From Luteimonas sp. MC1572 (GTDB lineage Bacteria; Pseudomonadota; Gammaproteobacteria; Xanthomonadales; Xanthomonadaceae), in the NCBI RefSeq assembly GCF_016615815.1, contig NZ_CP067112.1, positions 1,550,001 through 1,614,000 of the forward strand: DNA of 64,000 nt, in the 5' to 3' direction. The notes beneath the pieces were generated by a model. It was not told the origin of the DNA. It searched no databases and worked only from the letters and a program-made list of their open reading frames with translations. Below, piece after piece: positions 46,524-55,618 of this stretch. The position numbers and the translations under genes are program-made. Within the stretch, counting starts at the first letter, position 1, and every line of letters starts with the position of its first letter.

Positions 46524-46548
46524 CGCGCCTCCCGGGAAGGGAGGCGCG
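46524..46548 (-). repeat. Hairpin between rpsR and rplI
   Basis: Perfect 10-bp stem CGCGCCTCCC/GGGAGGCGCG around a 5-base loop, 5 bases after the rpsR stop. It lies in a 103-base gap inside the ribosomal-protein operon and could attenuate or protect the upstream message. Confidence 0.5.
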
Positions 46549-46553
46549 CGCGA

Positions 46554-46784
46554 TCACAGGTTGTGGTTGTCGGTGTACGGGATCAGCGCGAGGAAACGCG
46601 CGCGCTTGACGGCCGTGGCCAGCTGGCGCTGGTACTTCGACTTGGTGCCGGTGATGCGGCTCGGAACGATCTTGCCGTTCTCGGTCACGTTCTGGCGCAG
46701 GGTGTTGAGATCCTTGTAGTCGATCTCCTTGACACCCTCGGCGGTGAACTTGCAGAACTTGCGGCGGCGGAAGAACTTGGACAT
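46554..46784 (-). CDS. rpsR: 30S ribosomal protein S18
   Basis: 76 residues, normal S18 length: [63 protein letters not shown] pattern. Binds with S6 on the platform of the small subunit. Eleven bases after rpsF. No priB lies between rpsF and rpsR, unlike in E. coli. Confidence 0.98.
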   Translation of the reverse strand: MSKFFRRRKFCKFTAEGVKEIDYKDLNTLRQNVTENGKIVPSRITGTKSKYQRQLATAVKRARFLALIPYTDNHNL

Positions 46785-46795
46785 GTGCGTGCTCC

Positions 46796-47251
46796 TCAGG
46801 CGGCTTCGGTGGTGTCGGTGTCCGGCTCGGGCTTGTCGCCCTCGCCTTCACCCTGGTCGTCACGCGGGCGGCGTTCGCCGCGCTCGGGACGGTCGCCGCG
46901 GTCGGGACGGTCGGTCTTCTCCGGCTTCTCGTCCTTGTTCTTCATGATCAGGGACTGTTCGGTGTCGGCCTCTTCGCGACGGATCACCAGGTGGCGCAGG
47001 ATGGCGTCGTTGAAGCGGAAGCCTTCGGCCAGCTCGTCGAGGACGGCCTGGCCGACTTCGATGTTGAGCAGCACGTAGTGGGCCTTGACCAGGTTGTCGA
47101 TGGGGTACGCCAGCTGGCGGCGGCCCCAGTCTTCCAGGCGGTGGATCTTGCCTTCGCTGCCTTCGATGAGCGTCTTGTAACGCTCGACCATGGCAGGCAC
47201 CTGCTCGCTCTGGTCCGGATGGACCAGGAACACGATCTCATAGTGACGCAT
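46796..47251 (-). CDS. rpsF: 30S ribosomal protein S6 with a long charged tail
   Basis: 151 residues. The first 100 are a normal S6 fold ([53 protein letters not shown]). Residues 105-151 form a lysine/glutamate/arginine-rich tail ([20 protein letters not shown]). AAGGAA precedes the ATG at 47251. S6 in E. coli is post-translationally glutamylated at the C-terminus; whether this tail is modified is unknown. Heads the operon. Confidence 0.97.
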   Translation of the reverse strand: MRHYEIVFLVHPDQSEQVPAMVERYKTLIEGSEGKIHRLEDWGRRQLAYPIDNLVKAHYVLLNIEVGQAVLDELAEGFRFNDAILRHLVIRREEADTEQSLIMKNKDEKPEKTDRPDRGDRPERGERRPRDDQGEGEGDKPEPDTDTTEAA

Positions 47252-47361
47252 GCGTATTTCCTTGTGGATATCGGCCGCGACGCGTGTCGCAGGCCCGGAT
47301 AGCCCCCGGCAATGGAACAGACGGCCGTGGGGCAAGGTCTCCCGGTGAACGGGAGCCGGCA

Positions 47362-47391
47362 AGTATGGCAGCCGGGTAGCCGCTGGCGCAA
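47362..47391 (-). promoter_or_regulatory. Promoter of the rpsF operon
   Basis: Minus strand: -35 TTGCGC (47386-47391), 18-base spacer, -10 CATACT (47362-47367). The predicted start gives a leader of about 100 bases containing a CTCCCG/CGGGAG hairpin. The length would allow S6:S18 feedback binding, but the motif was not confirmed. Confidence 0.45.
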
Positions 47392-47400
47392 ATCGCGGCC

Positions 47401-47423
47401 TGGCCGGCCTTCAGGCCCGGCCA
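47401..47423 (-). terminator. Hairpin after the DUF885 gene
   Basis: TGGCCGG (47401-47407) pairs with CCGGCCA (47417-47423) around a partly paired 9-base centre. It lies 22 bases past the DUF885 stop on the minus strand and just before the rpsF promoter. Confidence 0.5.
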
Positions 47424-47445
47424 ACGGGACCGTCGCGGGGCCTCC

Positions 47446-49248
47446 TCAGCCCCCGATCGCGGCCTTGCCAGCCTGCTGCCCGGCAATCCAGGCGTCGATG
47501 TGCTGCTCGAGCGTCTCCAGCGGCACTGAGCCGGTGACCAGCACGGCGTCGTTGAAGTCGCGCAGGTCGAACGCAGGCCCGAGGGCCGCCTCGGCGCGCG
47601 CGCGCAGCTCGGAGATCTTCAGCTGGCCGATCTTGTAGGCCAGCGCCTGGCCGGGCCAGCCGATGTAGCGGTCGATCTCGTTGGTGACGTCCTGGAGCGT
47701 CTTGGGCGAGTTGTCCATGAAATAGTCGATCGCCTGCTGCCGGCTCCAGCCCTTGGCATGCATGCCGGTGTCGACCACCAGCCGCACGGCGCGCCACATG
47801 TCGTAGGCCAGCTGGCCCATGCGGTCGAGGGGGTCGTCGTAGAGCCCCATGTCGTAGCCGAGGCGCTCGGCATACAGGCCCCAGCCTTCGCCGTAGGCGG
47901 TGAAGTAGCCGACCCGGCGGAAGGTGGGCACGCCGGGCAGCTCCAGGCCGCGCGCGAACTGGAAGTGGTGGCCGGGCACGGCTTCGTGCAGCGAGAGGGC
48001 CATCATTTCCCAGGTCGGACGCACCTCGGGCCGATACAGGTTGACGTAGTAGTAGCCGGCGCGGCTGCCGTCGGTGGCGCCGGGCTGGTAGTAGGCGGTG
48101 GTGGTGTCAGGCGCGATGTTGTCGGGAATCGCGCGCACGCCGTAGGGCAGCCGCGGGATGGTGCGCGCGATCTTCACCAGCTCCGGATCGATCCGCTTGG
48201 AGATCGCCTGGTAGGCGGCGAACAGCGCCTCGGGTGTGTCGTGGAAGTACGCCGGATCGGTGCGCAGGTGCTCGAAAAATGCCGCGAGGTCACCCTTGAA
48301 CCCAACCTCGCCCTTGACCCGCTCCATCTCGCCGCGGATGCGCGCCACTTCGCGCAGGCCGATGGAATGGATCTCCTCGGCACCGAGCTCGGTGGTGGTG
48401 AACTGGCGCGCGAGGAAGTCGTAGTAGGCGCTGCCGCCGGGCAGGTCGGCCGCGGCGATGGTCTCGCGCGTCGCGGGCAGGTACTCGGCTTCGAAGAATT
48501 CGGCGAAACGCCGGTAGGCCGGCACGATATCGCCGGCCACGACTGCGCGGGCCTCGGCCTCGAGCTCCGCGCGCGCCGCCGCCGGCACGCCGTCGCGGAA
48601 GCGCGAGAACGGGCGGTAGAACGGGCTCTGCGCCGGATCCGCCACGACCTGCGCGGCAATCTGCCCGGGGATGCGCTCCATCAGCACGCGCGGCGGGACA
48701 TTGCCTGCCGCCATCCCCTCGCGCAGCAACACAATGGTGGCGTCCACCTGCGCCGGAATGCCGCGCATGCGCGCCAGCCAGTCGCGGTAGTCCTTGACGG
48801 TCGCGAACGGCAGGACCTCGGCGATGCCTTCCGCGGTCTGCACGCCACCGCGCTGGCTGACCGCGCGCTGGTACTCGCGGTACTGCTGGCGCTCGACGGC
48901 CTTCTCCAGCTGCCAGGCCATGACGTCATGGCTGAGCTGGTCCTGCGCCGGGAGCGCGGCGCGGTCGATACCGCGCAGGCGCGCCAGCGCATCACGATCG
49001 GCCGCCTGGCGGGCCGAGATCGCCGCAGGTGACAGGTCGGTCCAGCGGTCGTTGTAGCGGGTATCGCCACGGTAGCTGGCCGTTTCCGGGGACTCGCGCA
49101 GGCTGCGCTCCCACTCCTCGTCGAAGAAGCGATGCAGGTCGGCGGATGCGGTACCGGACTGGGCCGAGGGAGACGCCGGGGCGTCGGCGGCAGTCGCCAC
49201 CGTGGTGAAAGCGAGAGACAGCAGCAACAGCATCAGCACGCGCGACAT
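47446..49248 (-). CDS. Secreted DUF885-family metallopeptidase-like protein
   Basis: 600 residues with a Sec signal peptide (VLMLLLLSLAFTTVATAA). DUF885 proteins are predicted zinc carboxypeptidase-like enzymes. The signature HEAVPGHH spans residues 421-428 (His421, Glu422, His427, His428), followed by GYFTAYGEGWGLYAERLG, which contains the likely third ligand region. The substrate is unknown. The ATG at 49248 directly precedes the signal peptide. Monocistronic between rpsF and the IscA-type gene. Confidence 0.88.
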   Translation of the reverse strand: MSRVLMLLLLSLAFTTVATAADAPASPSAQSGTASADLHRFFDEEWERSLRESPETASYRGDTRYNDRWTDLSPAAISARQAADRDALARLRGIDRAALPAQDQLSHDVMAWQLEKAVERQQYREYQRAVSQRGGVQTAEGIAEVLPFATVKDYRDWLARMRGIPAQVDATIVLLREGMAAGNVPPRVLMERIPGQIAAQVVADPAQSPFYRPFSRFRDGVPAAARAELEAEARAVVAGDIVPAYRRFAEFFEAEYLPATRETIAAADLPGGSAYYDFLARQFTTTELGAEEIHSIGLREVARIRGEMERVKGEVGFKGDLAAFFEHLRTDPAYFHDTPEALFAAYQAISKRIDPELVKIARTIPRLPYGVRAIPDNIAPDTTTAYYQPGATDGSRAGYYYVNLYRPEVRPTWEMMALSLHEAVPGHHFQFARGLELPGVPTFRRVGYFTAYGEGWGLYAERLGYDMGLYDDPLDRMGQLAYDMWRAVRLVVDTGMHAKGWSRQQAIDYFMDNSPKTLQDVTNEIDRYIGWPGQALAYKIGQLKISELRARAEAALGPAFDLRDFNDAVLVTGSVPLETLEQHIDAWIAGQQAGKAAIGG

Positions 49249-49350
49249 GGCGGGTCCGGAAAAACGGGCAAGGCCATCGAGTCTAACCGCGGGCGCGCGG
49301 CGGTCGCACGCCGGGCCCCTGCCCTGCGCCACGACGCAGGCAGCGCCGCG

Positions 49351-49692
49351 TCAGGCGGCCTTGTCGGCGTCGGTGGTGAAGCTTTCGCCGCAGCCGCACT
49401 CGGCGGCGACGTTCGGATTGCGGAACACGAACTGCTCGTTCAAGCCGTTCTTCGTGAAGTCCATCTCGGTGCCGTCCACGAGCTCGAGGCTGTCGGCGGT
49501 GACGTAGATGCGCACGCCGTCCTGCTCGAACACGGTGTCGCCCTCGCGCGCGTCGCGGGCGAGGTCCACGGCATAGCCCCAACCGGAGCATCCGGTGCGG
49601 TGCACGCCAAAACGCACGCCGAGCGCGTCGGGGGCGCCGGCGAGGAATTCCTTCACCCTTTCAAGGGCGGCGGGAGCGAGGATTATGGCCAT
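49351..49692 (-). CDS. iscA: IscA-type iron-sulfur assembly protein
   Basis: 113 residues, HesB/IscA/SufA family A-type carrier that passes Fe-S clusters to apoproteins. Ligand cysteines Cys35 (RTGCSGWGY) and Cys99/Cys101 (ECGCGESF). The NGLNEQFVFRNPNVAAECGCGESF ending is closer to IscA than to ErpA. It stands alone, without iscS/iscU neighbours, so which A-type role it has is an inference. Divergent from asnS across 82 bases. Confidence 0.9.
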   Translation of the reverse strand: MAIILAPAALERVKEFLAGAPDALGVRFGVHRTGCSGWGYAVDLARDAREGDTVFEQDGVRIYVTADSLELVDGTEMDFTKNGLNEQFVFRNPNVAAECGCGESFTTDADKAA

Positions 49693-49774
49693 GGTGTTGA
49701 TTCTACTCCGTTGCGTCGCGCGGGTCCGGTAAACTGCCCGTCCTATCTCGGTCCATCCCCCAAGGATTCAAGGC

Positions 49775-51175
49775 ATGACGGTGGTCAGCGTCGAGCATGC
49801 GCTCGCAGGCGGGATTCCCGCCGGTGGTGAAGTCACGGTTCGCGGCTGGGTGCGCACGCGCCGCGATTCCAAGGCCGGCCTCTCTTTCGTCAACGTCAGC
49901 GACGGCTCGTGCTTCGCGCCGATCCAGGTGGTCGCGCCCAGCACGCTCGCGAACTACGAGGACGAGGTGAAGCGCCTGTCGGCGGGCTGCTCCATCGTCG
50001 CGCGCGGCACGCTGGTCGCGTCGCAGGGCCAGGGCCAGAGCTTCGAGATCCAGGCCAAGGAGATCGAAGTGGTGGGCTGGGTGGAAGACCCCGAGACCTA
50101 TCCGATCCAGCCCAAGGCGCACTCGCTGGAATTCCTGCGCGAGGTCGCCCACCTGCGCCCGCGCACCAACCTGTTCGGCGCGGTCACCCGCATCCGCCAC
50201 TGCCTGGCGCAGGCGGTGCACCGCTATTTCCACGAGCAGGGCTATTTCTGGGTCAACACGCCGATCGTGACCACGTCCGATGCCGAAGGCGCGGGCCAGA
50301 TGTTCCGCGTGTCCACGCTCGACATGGCCAACCTGCCGCGCGATGCCAAGGGCGCCGTGGATTTCGGCCGCGACTTCTTCGGCAAGGAAACCTTCCTCAC
50401 GGTGTCCGGCCAGCTCAACGTCGAGGCCTTCTGCCTGGCGCTGAGCAAGGTCTACACCTTCGGCCCGACCTTCCGCGCCGAGAACTCCAACACCACGCGC
50501 CACCTGGCCGAGTTCTGGATGATCGAGCCGGAGATCGCGTTCGCCGACCTCTCCGAAACCGCGCGCATCGCCGAAGAGTTCCTCAAGTACCTGTTCCGCG
50601 CGGTGCTGGACGAACGCGGCGACGACATGGCGTTCATCGCCGAGCGCGTGCAGAAGGATGCCATCACGCGGCTTGAGGGCTTCATCAACGCGCCGTTCGA
50701 GCGCATCGAATACGGCGACGCGATCAAGCTGCTGCAGGCGTCGGGCCACAAGTTCGACTTCCCGGTCGAATGGGGCCTGGACCTGCAGACCGAGCACGAA
50801 CGCTGGCTGACCGAACAGCACGTCGGCCGCCCGGTGGTGGTGACCAATTACCCCGAGCACATCAAGGCGTTCTACATGCGCCTCAACGACGACGGGAAGA
50901 CGGTGGCGGCGATGGACGTGCTGGCGCCGGGCATCGGCGAGATCATCGGCGGCTCGCAGCGCGAGGAGCGCCTGGACGTGCTCGACGCGCGCATGGACCA
51001 GTTCGGCCTCGACCGCGAGCACTACGGCTGGTACCGCGACTTCCGCCGCTACGGCACGGTGCCGCATGCGGGCTTCGGACTCGGCTTCGAGCGCCTGATC
51101 GTCTACGTCTGCGGCCTGTCCAACATCCGCGACGCGATCCCCTACCCGCGCGCGCCCGGCCACGCGGAGTACTGA
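49775..51175 (+). CDS. asnS: Asparaginyl-tRNA synthetase
   Basis: 466 residues. N-terminal OB anticodon-binding domain ([20 protein letters not shown]), then a class II catalytic core with motif 2 ([25 protein letters not shown]) and motif 3 ([21 protein letters not shown]). Charges tRNA-Asn directly. Begins the long rightward gene run to 63057; the next start codon follows the stop by 4 bases. AAGG lies before the ATG. Confidence 0.97.
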   Translation: MTVVSVEHALAGGIPAGGEVTVRGWVRTRRDSKAGLSFVNVSDGSCFAPIQVVAPSTLANYEDEVKRLSAGCSIVARGTLVASQGQGQSFEIQAKEIEVVGWVEDPETYPIQPKAHSLEFLREVAHLRPRTNLFGAVTRIRHCLAQAVHRYFHEQGYFWVNTPIVTTSDAEGAGQMFRVSTLDMANLPRDAKGAVDFGRDFFGKETFLTVSGQLNVEAFCLALSKVYTFGPTFRAENSNTTRHLAEFWMIEPEIAFADLSETARIAEEFLKYLFRAVLDERGDDMAFIAERVQKDAITRLEGFINAPFERIEYGDAIKLLQASGHKFDFPVEWGLDLQTEHERWLTEQHVGRPVVVTNYPEHIKAFYMRLNDDGKTVAAMDVLAPGIGEIIGGSQREERLDVLDARMDQFGLDREHYGWYRDFRRYGTVPHAGFGLGFERLIVYVCGLSNIRDAIPYPRAPGHAEY

Positions 51176-51179
51176 GGCC

Positions 51180-51485
51180 GTGCTCCTGTTCCTGGCCCTG
51201 TGCAGCGTGGGCGTGGCGATCGCCGCCGTGTCCGCGTTCATCATCTTCTGGCCGCTGTCGCTGGTGCACCTGCGCGACCGCCACCCTGCGCTGCGCGAGC
51301 GCCTCGGCGAAGGCGCGTTCCTGAAGCCGAAGGTGCTGTGGTGGCTGCTCAACGGTGGCTACCGCGAAGCGGGCGACCACCGCTTCAGCGGCCTGGCCAC
51401 GCCGGCTCGGGTGTCGCTGATGACACTGATCGGCAGCCTCGTCGCCGCGGCCCTGTTGTGGCTGTGGTCGGTGGCGCTGTCATGA
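51180..51485 (+). CDS. Small two-helix membrane protein of unknown function
   Basis: 101 residues starting at GTG 51180. Two membrane segments: 2-27 (LFLALCSVGVAIAAVSAFII) and 79-99 (LMTLIGSLVAAALLWLWSVAL), joined by a basic cytoplasmic-looking loop (LRDRHPALRERLGEG). I do not recognise a family. Overlaps the next gene by four bases, so the pair is co-translated. Confidence 0.65.
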   Translation: MLLFLALCSVGVAIAAVSAFIIFWPLSLVHLRDRHPALRERLGEGAFLKPKVLWWLLNGGYREAGDHRFSGLATPARVSLMTLIGSLVAAALLWLWSVALS

Positions 51486-51826
51486 GCGGGGACAGCATGG
51501 AACACGACACCGGTGGCCACGGATTCACCCACCAGGAATGGTGGCTGGCGACGCTCGGCCACACCGTGGTCTGGGCACGCCTGCGCGTGCGCGCCGCCGG
51601 TACCGCGGAAGTGTTCGACAGCGACGGCAACACGCTGGTGTACGACAGCGAGGACACCGCGCGCGCGATGCTGATGGACGCCGAGTTCGTCGCGTTCGAT
51701 GGCCTCGATGCCGACGATGCCGCCGAGCGCGGCTTCATGCTCGATGCGATCGAGCCTCCGCAGGGCGACAGCGACGAGGTCCTGCGCCCGCGCATGGTGC
51801 AGCAGCTCGGCGGCGGCCGCGCCTGA
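51482..51826 (+). CDS. Small acidic protein of unknown function
   Basis: 114 residues, soluble, acidic (DSDGNTLVYDSEDTARAMLMDAEFVAFDGLDADDA pattern), no signal peptide or known motif. The ATGA overlap with the upstream membrane-protein gene suggests a functional pair. Not recognised. Confidence 0.65.
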   Translation: MSGDSMEHDTGGHGFTHQEWWLATLGHTVVWARLRVRAAGTAEVFDSDGNTLVYDSEDTARAMLMDAEFVAFDGLDADDAAERGFMLDAIEPPQGDSDEVLRPRMVQQLGGGRA

Positions 51827-51863
51827 GCGCACCACTCCACCCCAGCCACAAGGAGCCACCGCC

Positions 51864-52649
51864 ATGGACCTGAACCTCAACGGCCGCCACGCACTGGTCT
51901 GCGGCGCCTCCGAAGGCATTGGCCGCGCGACGGCGATCGAGCTGGCGGCGCTGGGGGCCAGCGTGACGGTGCTCGCCCGTCGCGAAGACGCACTGCGCGA
52001 GGTCGTCGGCGCGCTGGCCGGTGGCGACGGCCGCAGCCATGGGCTGGTCGTGGCCGATAGCGCCGATACCGAAGGCCTGCGCACTGCCGTGGCCTCCGTG
52101 GTCGCGACGCGCCCGGTGCACATCCTGGTCAACAACACCGGCGGCCCGCCGGGCGGACCGCTGCAGGCCGCCGCGCTGGACGCGCTCGAGGACGCCTTCC
52201 GCCGCCACGTGCTCGCCAACCAGGTGCTGTTGCAGGCCGTCCTTCCCGGCATGCGCGCGGCGCGCTGGGGCCGCATCGTCAACGTGGTCTCGACCTCGGT
52301 GCGCGAGCCGATCGCCGGGCTGGGCGTGTCCAACACCACCCGCGGCGCCGTGGCGTCGTGGGCCAAGACCCTGTCGCGCGAGCTCGCGCCCGAGGGCATC
52401 ACCGTGAACAACGTGCTGCCGGGTTTCACCGAGACCGGGCGCATCCGCCAGATCGTGCGCGACCGCGCCGCCAATGAAGGCCGCGACGAGGACGCCATCC
52501 GCCGCGAGATGGAGGGCGCCATCCCGGCGCGCCGCTTCGCCACCGCCGACGAGACCGGCGGCGTGATCGCCTTCCTGTGCTCGCCGGCGGCCGCCTACGT
52601 CAACGGCGTCAGCCTTGCCGTGGACGGCGGCCGCATGGCGTCCATCTGA
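51864..52649 (+). CDS. Short-chain dehydrogenase/reductase with altered catalytic residues
   Basis: 261 residues, Rossmann SDR fold: nucleotide loop VCGASEGIGRA, NNTGG (the NNAG equivalent), Ser143 in VVSTSV, ending NGVSLAVDGGRM. The YxxxK pair is not present: Ser143 plus 13 is Ser156 and plus 17 is Arg160 (GVSNTTRGAVASWAKTL). The usual catalytic Tyr and Lys are thus replaced by Ser and Arg, as in some FabG-like subfamilies. The ATG at 51864 follows AAGGAG. Four bases before nei. Substrate unknown. Confidence 0.85.
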   Translation: MDLNLNGRHALVCGASEGIGRATAIELAALGASVTVLARREDALREVVGALAGGDGRSHGLVVADSADTEGLRTAVASVVATRPVHILVNNTGGPPGGPLQAAALDALEDAFRRHVLANQVLLQAVLPGMRAARWGRIVNVVSTSVREPIAGLGVSNTTRGAVASWAKTLSRELAPEGITVNNVLPGFTETGRIRQIVRDRAANEGRDEDAIRREMEGAIPARRFATADETGGVIAFLCSPAAAYVNGVSLAVDGGRMASI

Positions 52650-52653
52650 GGCC

Positions 52654-53466
52654 ATGCCGGAAGGCCCGGAGATCCGCCGCGCCGCCGATCGACTGGCCGC
52701 GGCGGTCGCCGGCGCACCACTGGTGCATGTCTGGTTTGCGTTCCCGGCACTGAAGTACTTCGAAGCCGCGCTGCCCGGGCAGTGCATCGCATCCATCGAG
52801 CCCCGCGGAAAGGCCCTGCTCACGCGCTTCGACCACGGCTGGACGCTGTACAGCCACAACCAGCTGTACGGCGTATGGAAGGTGGTCGCCGCCGGCGAAC
52901 GGCCGGACACCCGCCGCTCGCTGCGCGTGGCCCTGGAGACCGCCGACCGGGCGATCCTCCTGTACTCGGCGTCAGACGTGTCGATGTGGCGCAGCGACGC
53001 CATCGAATCGCATCCGTTCCTGCGCAGCCTCGGGCCGGATGTCCTCGACCCGACGCTCGATGCCGCCACCGTCGCCGCGCGCCTCGGCTCGCAGCCGTTC
53101 CAGGGCCGTGCACTCGGCGGCCTGCTGCTCGACCAGGGCTTCCTGGCCGGCATGGGCAACTACCTGCGCTCCGAGGTGCTGTTTGCCGCGGGCCTCCATC
53201 CGTCGCGGCGGCCGCGTGATCTCGACGCCGCCGCGCTCATGCGCCTTGCCGATGCGCTGCTGGCGATCCCGCGCCTGAGCTACGCCACCCGCGGCATCGA
53301 GCCGGCGCGCGGCATGCGCGACGATTACCTCACCGACTCGCCCGAAGGCTTCCGCTTCCGTGTCTTCGACCGCCAGGACCAGCCCTGCCCCACCTGCGGC
53401 GGCGCGATCACGCGCATCGAGGCGGGCGCGCGGCGGCTGTACCTCTGTCCACGCTGCCAACACTGA
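52654..53466 (+). CDS. nei: Endonuclease VIII (Nei)
   Basis: 270 residues. Bifunctional DNA glycosylase/AP lyase that removes oxidised pyrimidines. Starts MPEGPEIRRAADRL with catalytic Pro2/Glu3, conserved Lys in PRGKALLTRF, a helix-two-turn-helix region (LDQGFLAGMGNYLRSEVLF) and a C-terminal zinc finger (CPTCGG ... LYLCPRCQH). Four bases after the SDR gene and 31 before the aldehyde dehydrogenase. Confidence 0.93.
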   Translation: MPEGPEIRRAADRLAAAVAGAPLVHVWFAFPALKYFEAALPGQCIASIEPRGKALLTRFDHGWTLYSHNQLYGVWKVVAAGERPDTRRSLRVALETADRAILLYSASDVSMWRSDAIESHPFLRSLGPDVLDPTLDAATVAARLGSQPFQGRALGGLLLDQGFLAGMGNYLRSEVLFAAGLHPSRRPRDLDAAALMRLADALLAIPRLSYATRGIEPARGMRDDYLTDSPEGFRFRVFDRQDQPCPTCGGAITRIEAGARRLYLCPRCQH

Positions 53467-53497
53467 CGATCGACCGGCCGGCGGTTAAGCTTGGCGG

Positions 53498-54922
53498 ATG
53501 CGACGCTTCGGACACGTCATCAACGGCGCCACGCGCGCGGCCGCCAGCGGTGCCTGGCGCCAGGTCTTCGAGCCTGCGACAGCCCAGGCCTACGCCGAGG
53601 TCGCCGATGGTGACACCGCCGACGTGGACGCCGCCGTGGCCGCGGCCAGCGCGGCATTCCCCGCCTGGGCGGCGCTGCGCAACAGCGAGCGCTCGCGCTG
53701 GCTGGAGCGGCTGGCCGACGCGCTTGAAGCGCGGCTCGACGACTTCGCCCACGCCGAAGCGCGTGACGGAGGCAAGCCGTTCGCGCTGGCACGCGATGCC
53801 GAGATACCGCGTGCCGTGTCCAACCTGCGCTTCTTCGCACACGCGGCCACGCAATTCGGCAGCGAGTCCCACCACGGCGAAGCCGGGCTGAACTACACGC
53901 TGCGCCAGCCGCTGGGCGTGGTCGGCACCATCTCGCCCTGGAACCTGCCGCTGTACCTGTTCACCTGGAAGATCGCGCCGGCGATGGCCGCCGGCAACAC
54001 CGTGGTCGCCAAACCCTCGGAGGTGACGCCTGCCACGGCGACCATGCTCGGCGAATTGGCGGCGGAGATCGGTTTTCCGGCCGGCGTGCTCAACGTGGTG
54101 CATGGCCTGGGACCGGCGGTCGGCGAAGCCATCGTCGGCCATCCCGCGGTCAAGGCGGTGTCGTTCACCGGCAGCACCGCGGTCGGCCGGCGCATCGCCG
54201 GCATCGCCGCGCCACTGCTGAAGAAGCTCTCGCTGGAGCTCGGCGGCAAGAACCCGACGCTGGTGTTCGCCGACAGCGACTGGCAGGACCAGCTCGACAC
54301 CATCGTGCGTTCGGCGTTCCAGAACAGCGGGCAGATCTGCCTGTGCGGCTCGCGCATCCTGGTGGAGCGACCGATCTACGCGGCGTTCCGCGACGCGCTG
54401 CTGGAGCGCGTGCTCGCGCTGCGCGTCGGCGACCCGATGGACAGCGATGCGCGCATCGGCCCGCTGGTGTCGCAGGCGCACTTCGACAAGGTGGTCGCGG
54501 CGCTCGAACGCGCGCGCGAAGAAGGCGGCCGCGTGCTTTGCGGTGGCGGCGCGCTCGACCGGCCCGGCTGGTTCGTGGCGCCGACCCTGGTCGAAGGCCT
54601 CGGCCCCGACTGCGCCAGCAACCGCGAGGAGATCTTCGGACCCGTCGCCACGCTGCAACCGTTCGACAGCGACGACCAGGCGCTGGCGCTGGCCAATGCC
54701 GGCGACTATGGCCTGGCCGCGTCGGTCTGGACGCGCGACCTCGCGCGCGCGCACCGCTTCGGCGCCGAGCTGCGCTGCGGCATCGTCTGGATCAACACCT
54801 GGCTGATGCGCGACCTGCGCACGCCGTTCGGCGGCATGGGCCAGTCCGGCTTCGGGCGCGAAGGCGGCGACGAGGCCATGCGCTTCTTCACCGAAGCGCG
54901 CAACGTCTGCATCGCGCGCTGA
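53498..54922 (+). CDS. Aldehyde dehydrogenase, probable 2-aminomuconate 6-semialdehyde dehydrogenase
   Basis: 474 residues, NAD(P)-dependent ALDH. Asn149 (SPWNLPLYL), general base Glu247 (LELGGKNP), nucleophile Cys281 (NSGQICLCGSRI). The fold matches ALDH8/DmpC-type enzymes that oxidise muconic semialdehydes. Being first in a run with RidA-type deaminase, 3-hydroxyanthranilate dioxygenase and ACMS decarboxylase, it most likely oxidises 2-aminomuconate 6-semialdehyde. That substrate is inferred from context. MRRFGH at 53498 is the first residue set with a clean start. Confidence 0.85.
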   Translation: MRRFGHVINGATRAAASGAWRQVFEPATAQAYAEVADGDTADVDAAVAAASAAFPAWAALRNSERSRWLERLADALEARLDDFAHAEARDGGKPFALARDAEIPRAVSNLRFFAHAATQFGSESHHGEAGLNYTLRQPLGVVGTISPWNLPLYLFTWKIAPAMAAGNTVVAKPSEVTPATATMLGELAAEIGFPAGVLNVVHGLGPAVGEAIVGHPAVKAVSFTGSTAVGRRIAGIAAPLLKKLSLELGGKNPTLVFADSDWQDQLDTIVRSAFQNSGQICLCGSRILVERPIYAAFRDALLERVLALRVGDPMDSDARIGPLVSQAHFDKVVAALERAREEGGRVLCGGGALDRPGWFVAPTLVEGLGPDCASNREEIFGPVATLQPFDSDDQALALANAGDYGLAASVWTRDLARAHRFGAELRCGIVWINTWLMRDLRTPFGGMGQSGFGREGGDEAMRFFTEARNVCIAR

Positions 54923-54954
54923 CCCGACACACGACACAGCACCACGGAACCGCC

Positions 54955-55617
54955 ATGCACAGAATGCACGACCTCCTCGAACGCAACCGCGTCTGGGCCG
55001 AACGCGTCGAGGCCGAGGACCCCGGCTTCTTCACCCGCCTGTCGAAGATCCAGAAGCCCAAGTACCTGTGGATCGGCTGCTCCGACTCGCGGGTGCCGGC
55101 CAACCAGATCATCGACATGGCGCCGGGCGAGGTGTTCGTGCACCGCAACGTGGCCAACGTGGTGGTGCACACCGACCTCAACTGCCTGTCGGTGATCCAG
55201 TACGCCATCGACGTGCTCGGGGTGGAGCACATCCTGGTGGTCGGCCACTACGGCTGCGCCGGCGTGGGCGCCGCGCTCGACGGCCAACGGGTAGGCCTGG
55301 CCGACAACTGGATCCGCCACGTCAAGGACGTCAAGCACAAGCACCGCGCGATCATCGAGGACCTCGACGACCACGCCATCCGCCACGACCGCCTGTGCGA
55401 ACTCAACGCGCTGGAGCAGATGATCAACGTCGCCGAATCGACCGTGGTGCGCGAAGCCTGGGCCCGCGGCCAGAAGCTCGCGCTGCACGCCTGGGTGTAC
55501 TCGCTGCGCAACGGGCGCGTGCATGATCTCGGCCTGTCGATCGACTCGCCCACGGCGCTGCCCGAGCAGTACGACCCGGCGGTCGAGCGCATCCGCGACG
55601 ATCGCGAGGACCGCTGA
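54955..55617 (+). CDS. can: Beta-class carbonic anhydrase
   Basis: 220 residues. Interconverts CO2 and bicarbonate. The four zinc-site residues are Cys42 and Asp44 (GCSDSRVPA), His98 and Cys101 (VGHYGCAG), in the same positions as E. coli Can. Start MHRMHDLLERN at 54955; Met at 54964 is the alternative. It lies inside the kynurenine operon, 2 bases before the RidA-type start codon. Confidence 0.95.
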   Translation: MHRMHDLLERNRVWAERVEAEDPGFFTRLSKIQKPKYLWIGCSDSRVPANQIIDMAPGEVFVHRNVANVVVHTDLNCLSVIQYAIDVLGVEHILVVGHYGCAGVGAALDGQRVGLADNWIRHVKDVKHKHRAIIEDLDDHAIRHDRLCELNALEQMINVAESTVVREAWARGQKLALHAWVYSLRNGRVHDLGLSIDSPTALPEQYDPAVERIRDDREDR

Positions 55618-55618
55618 G

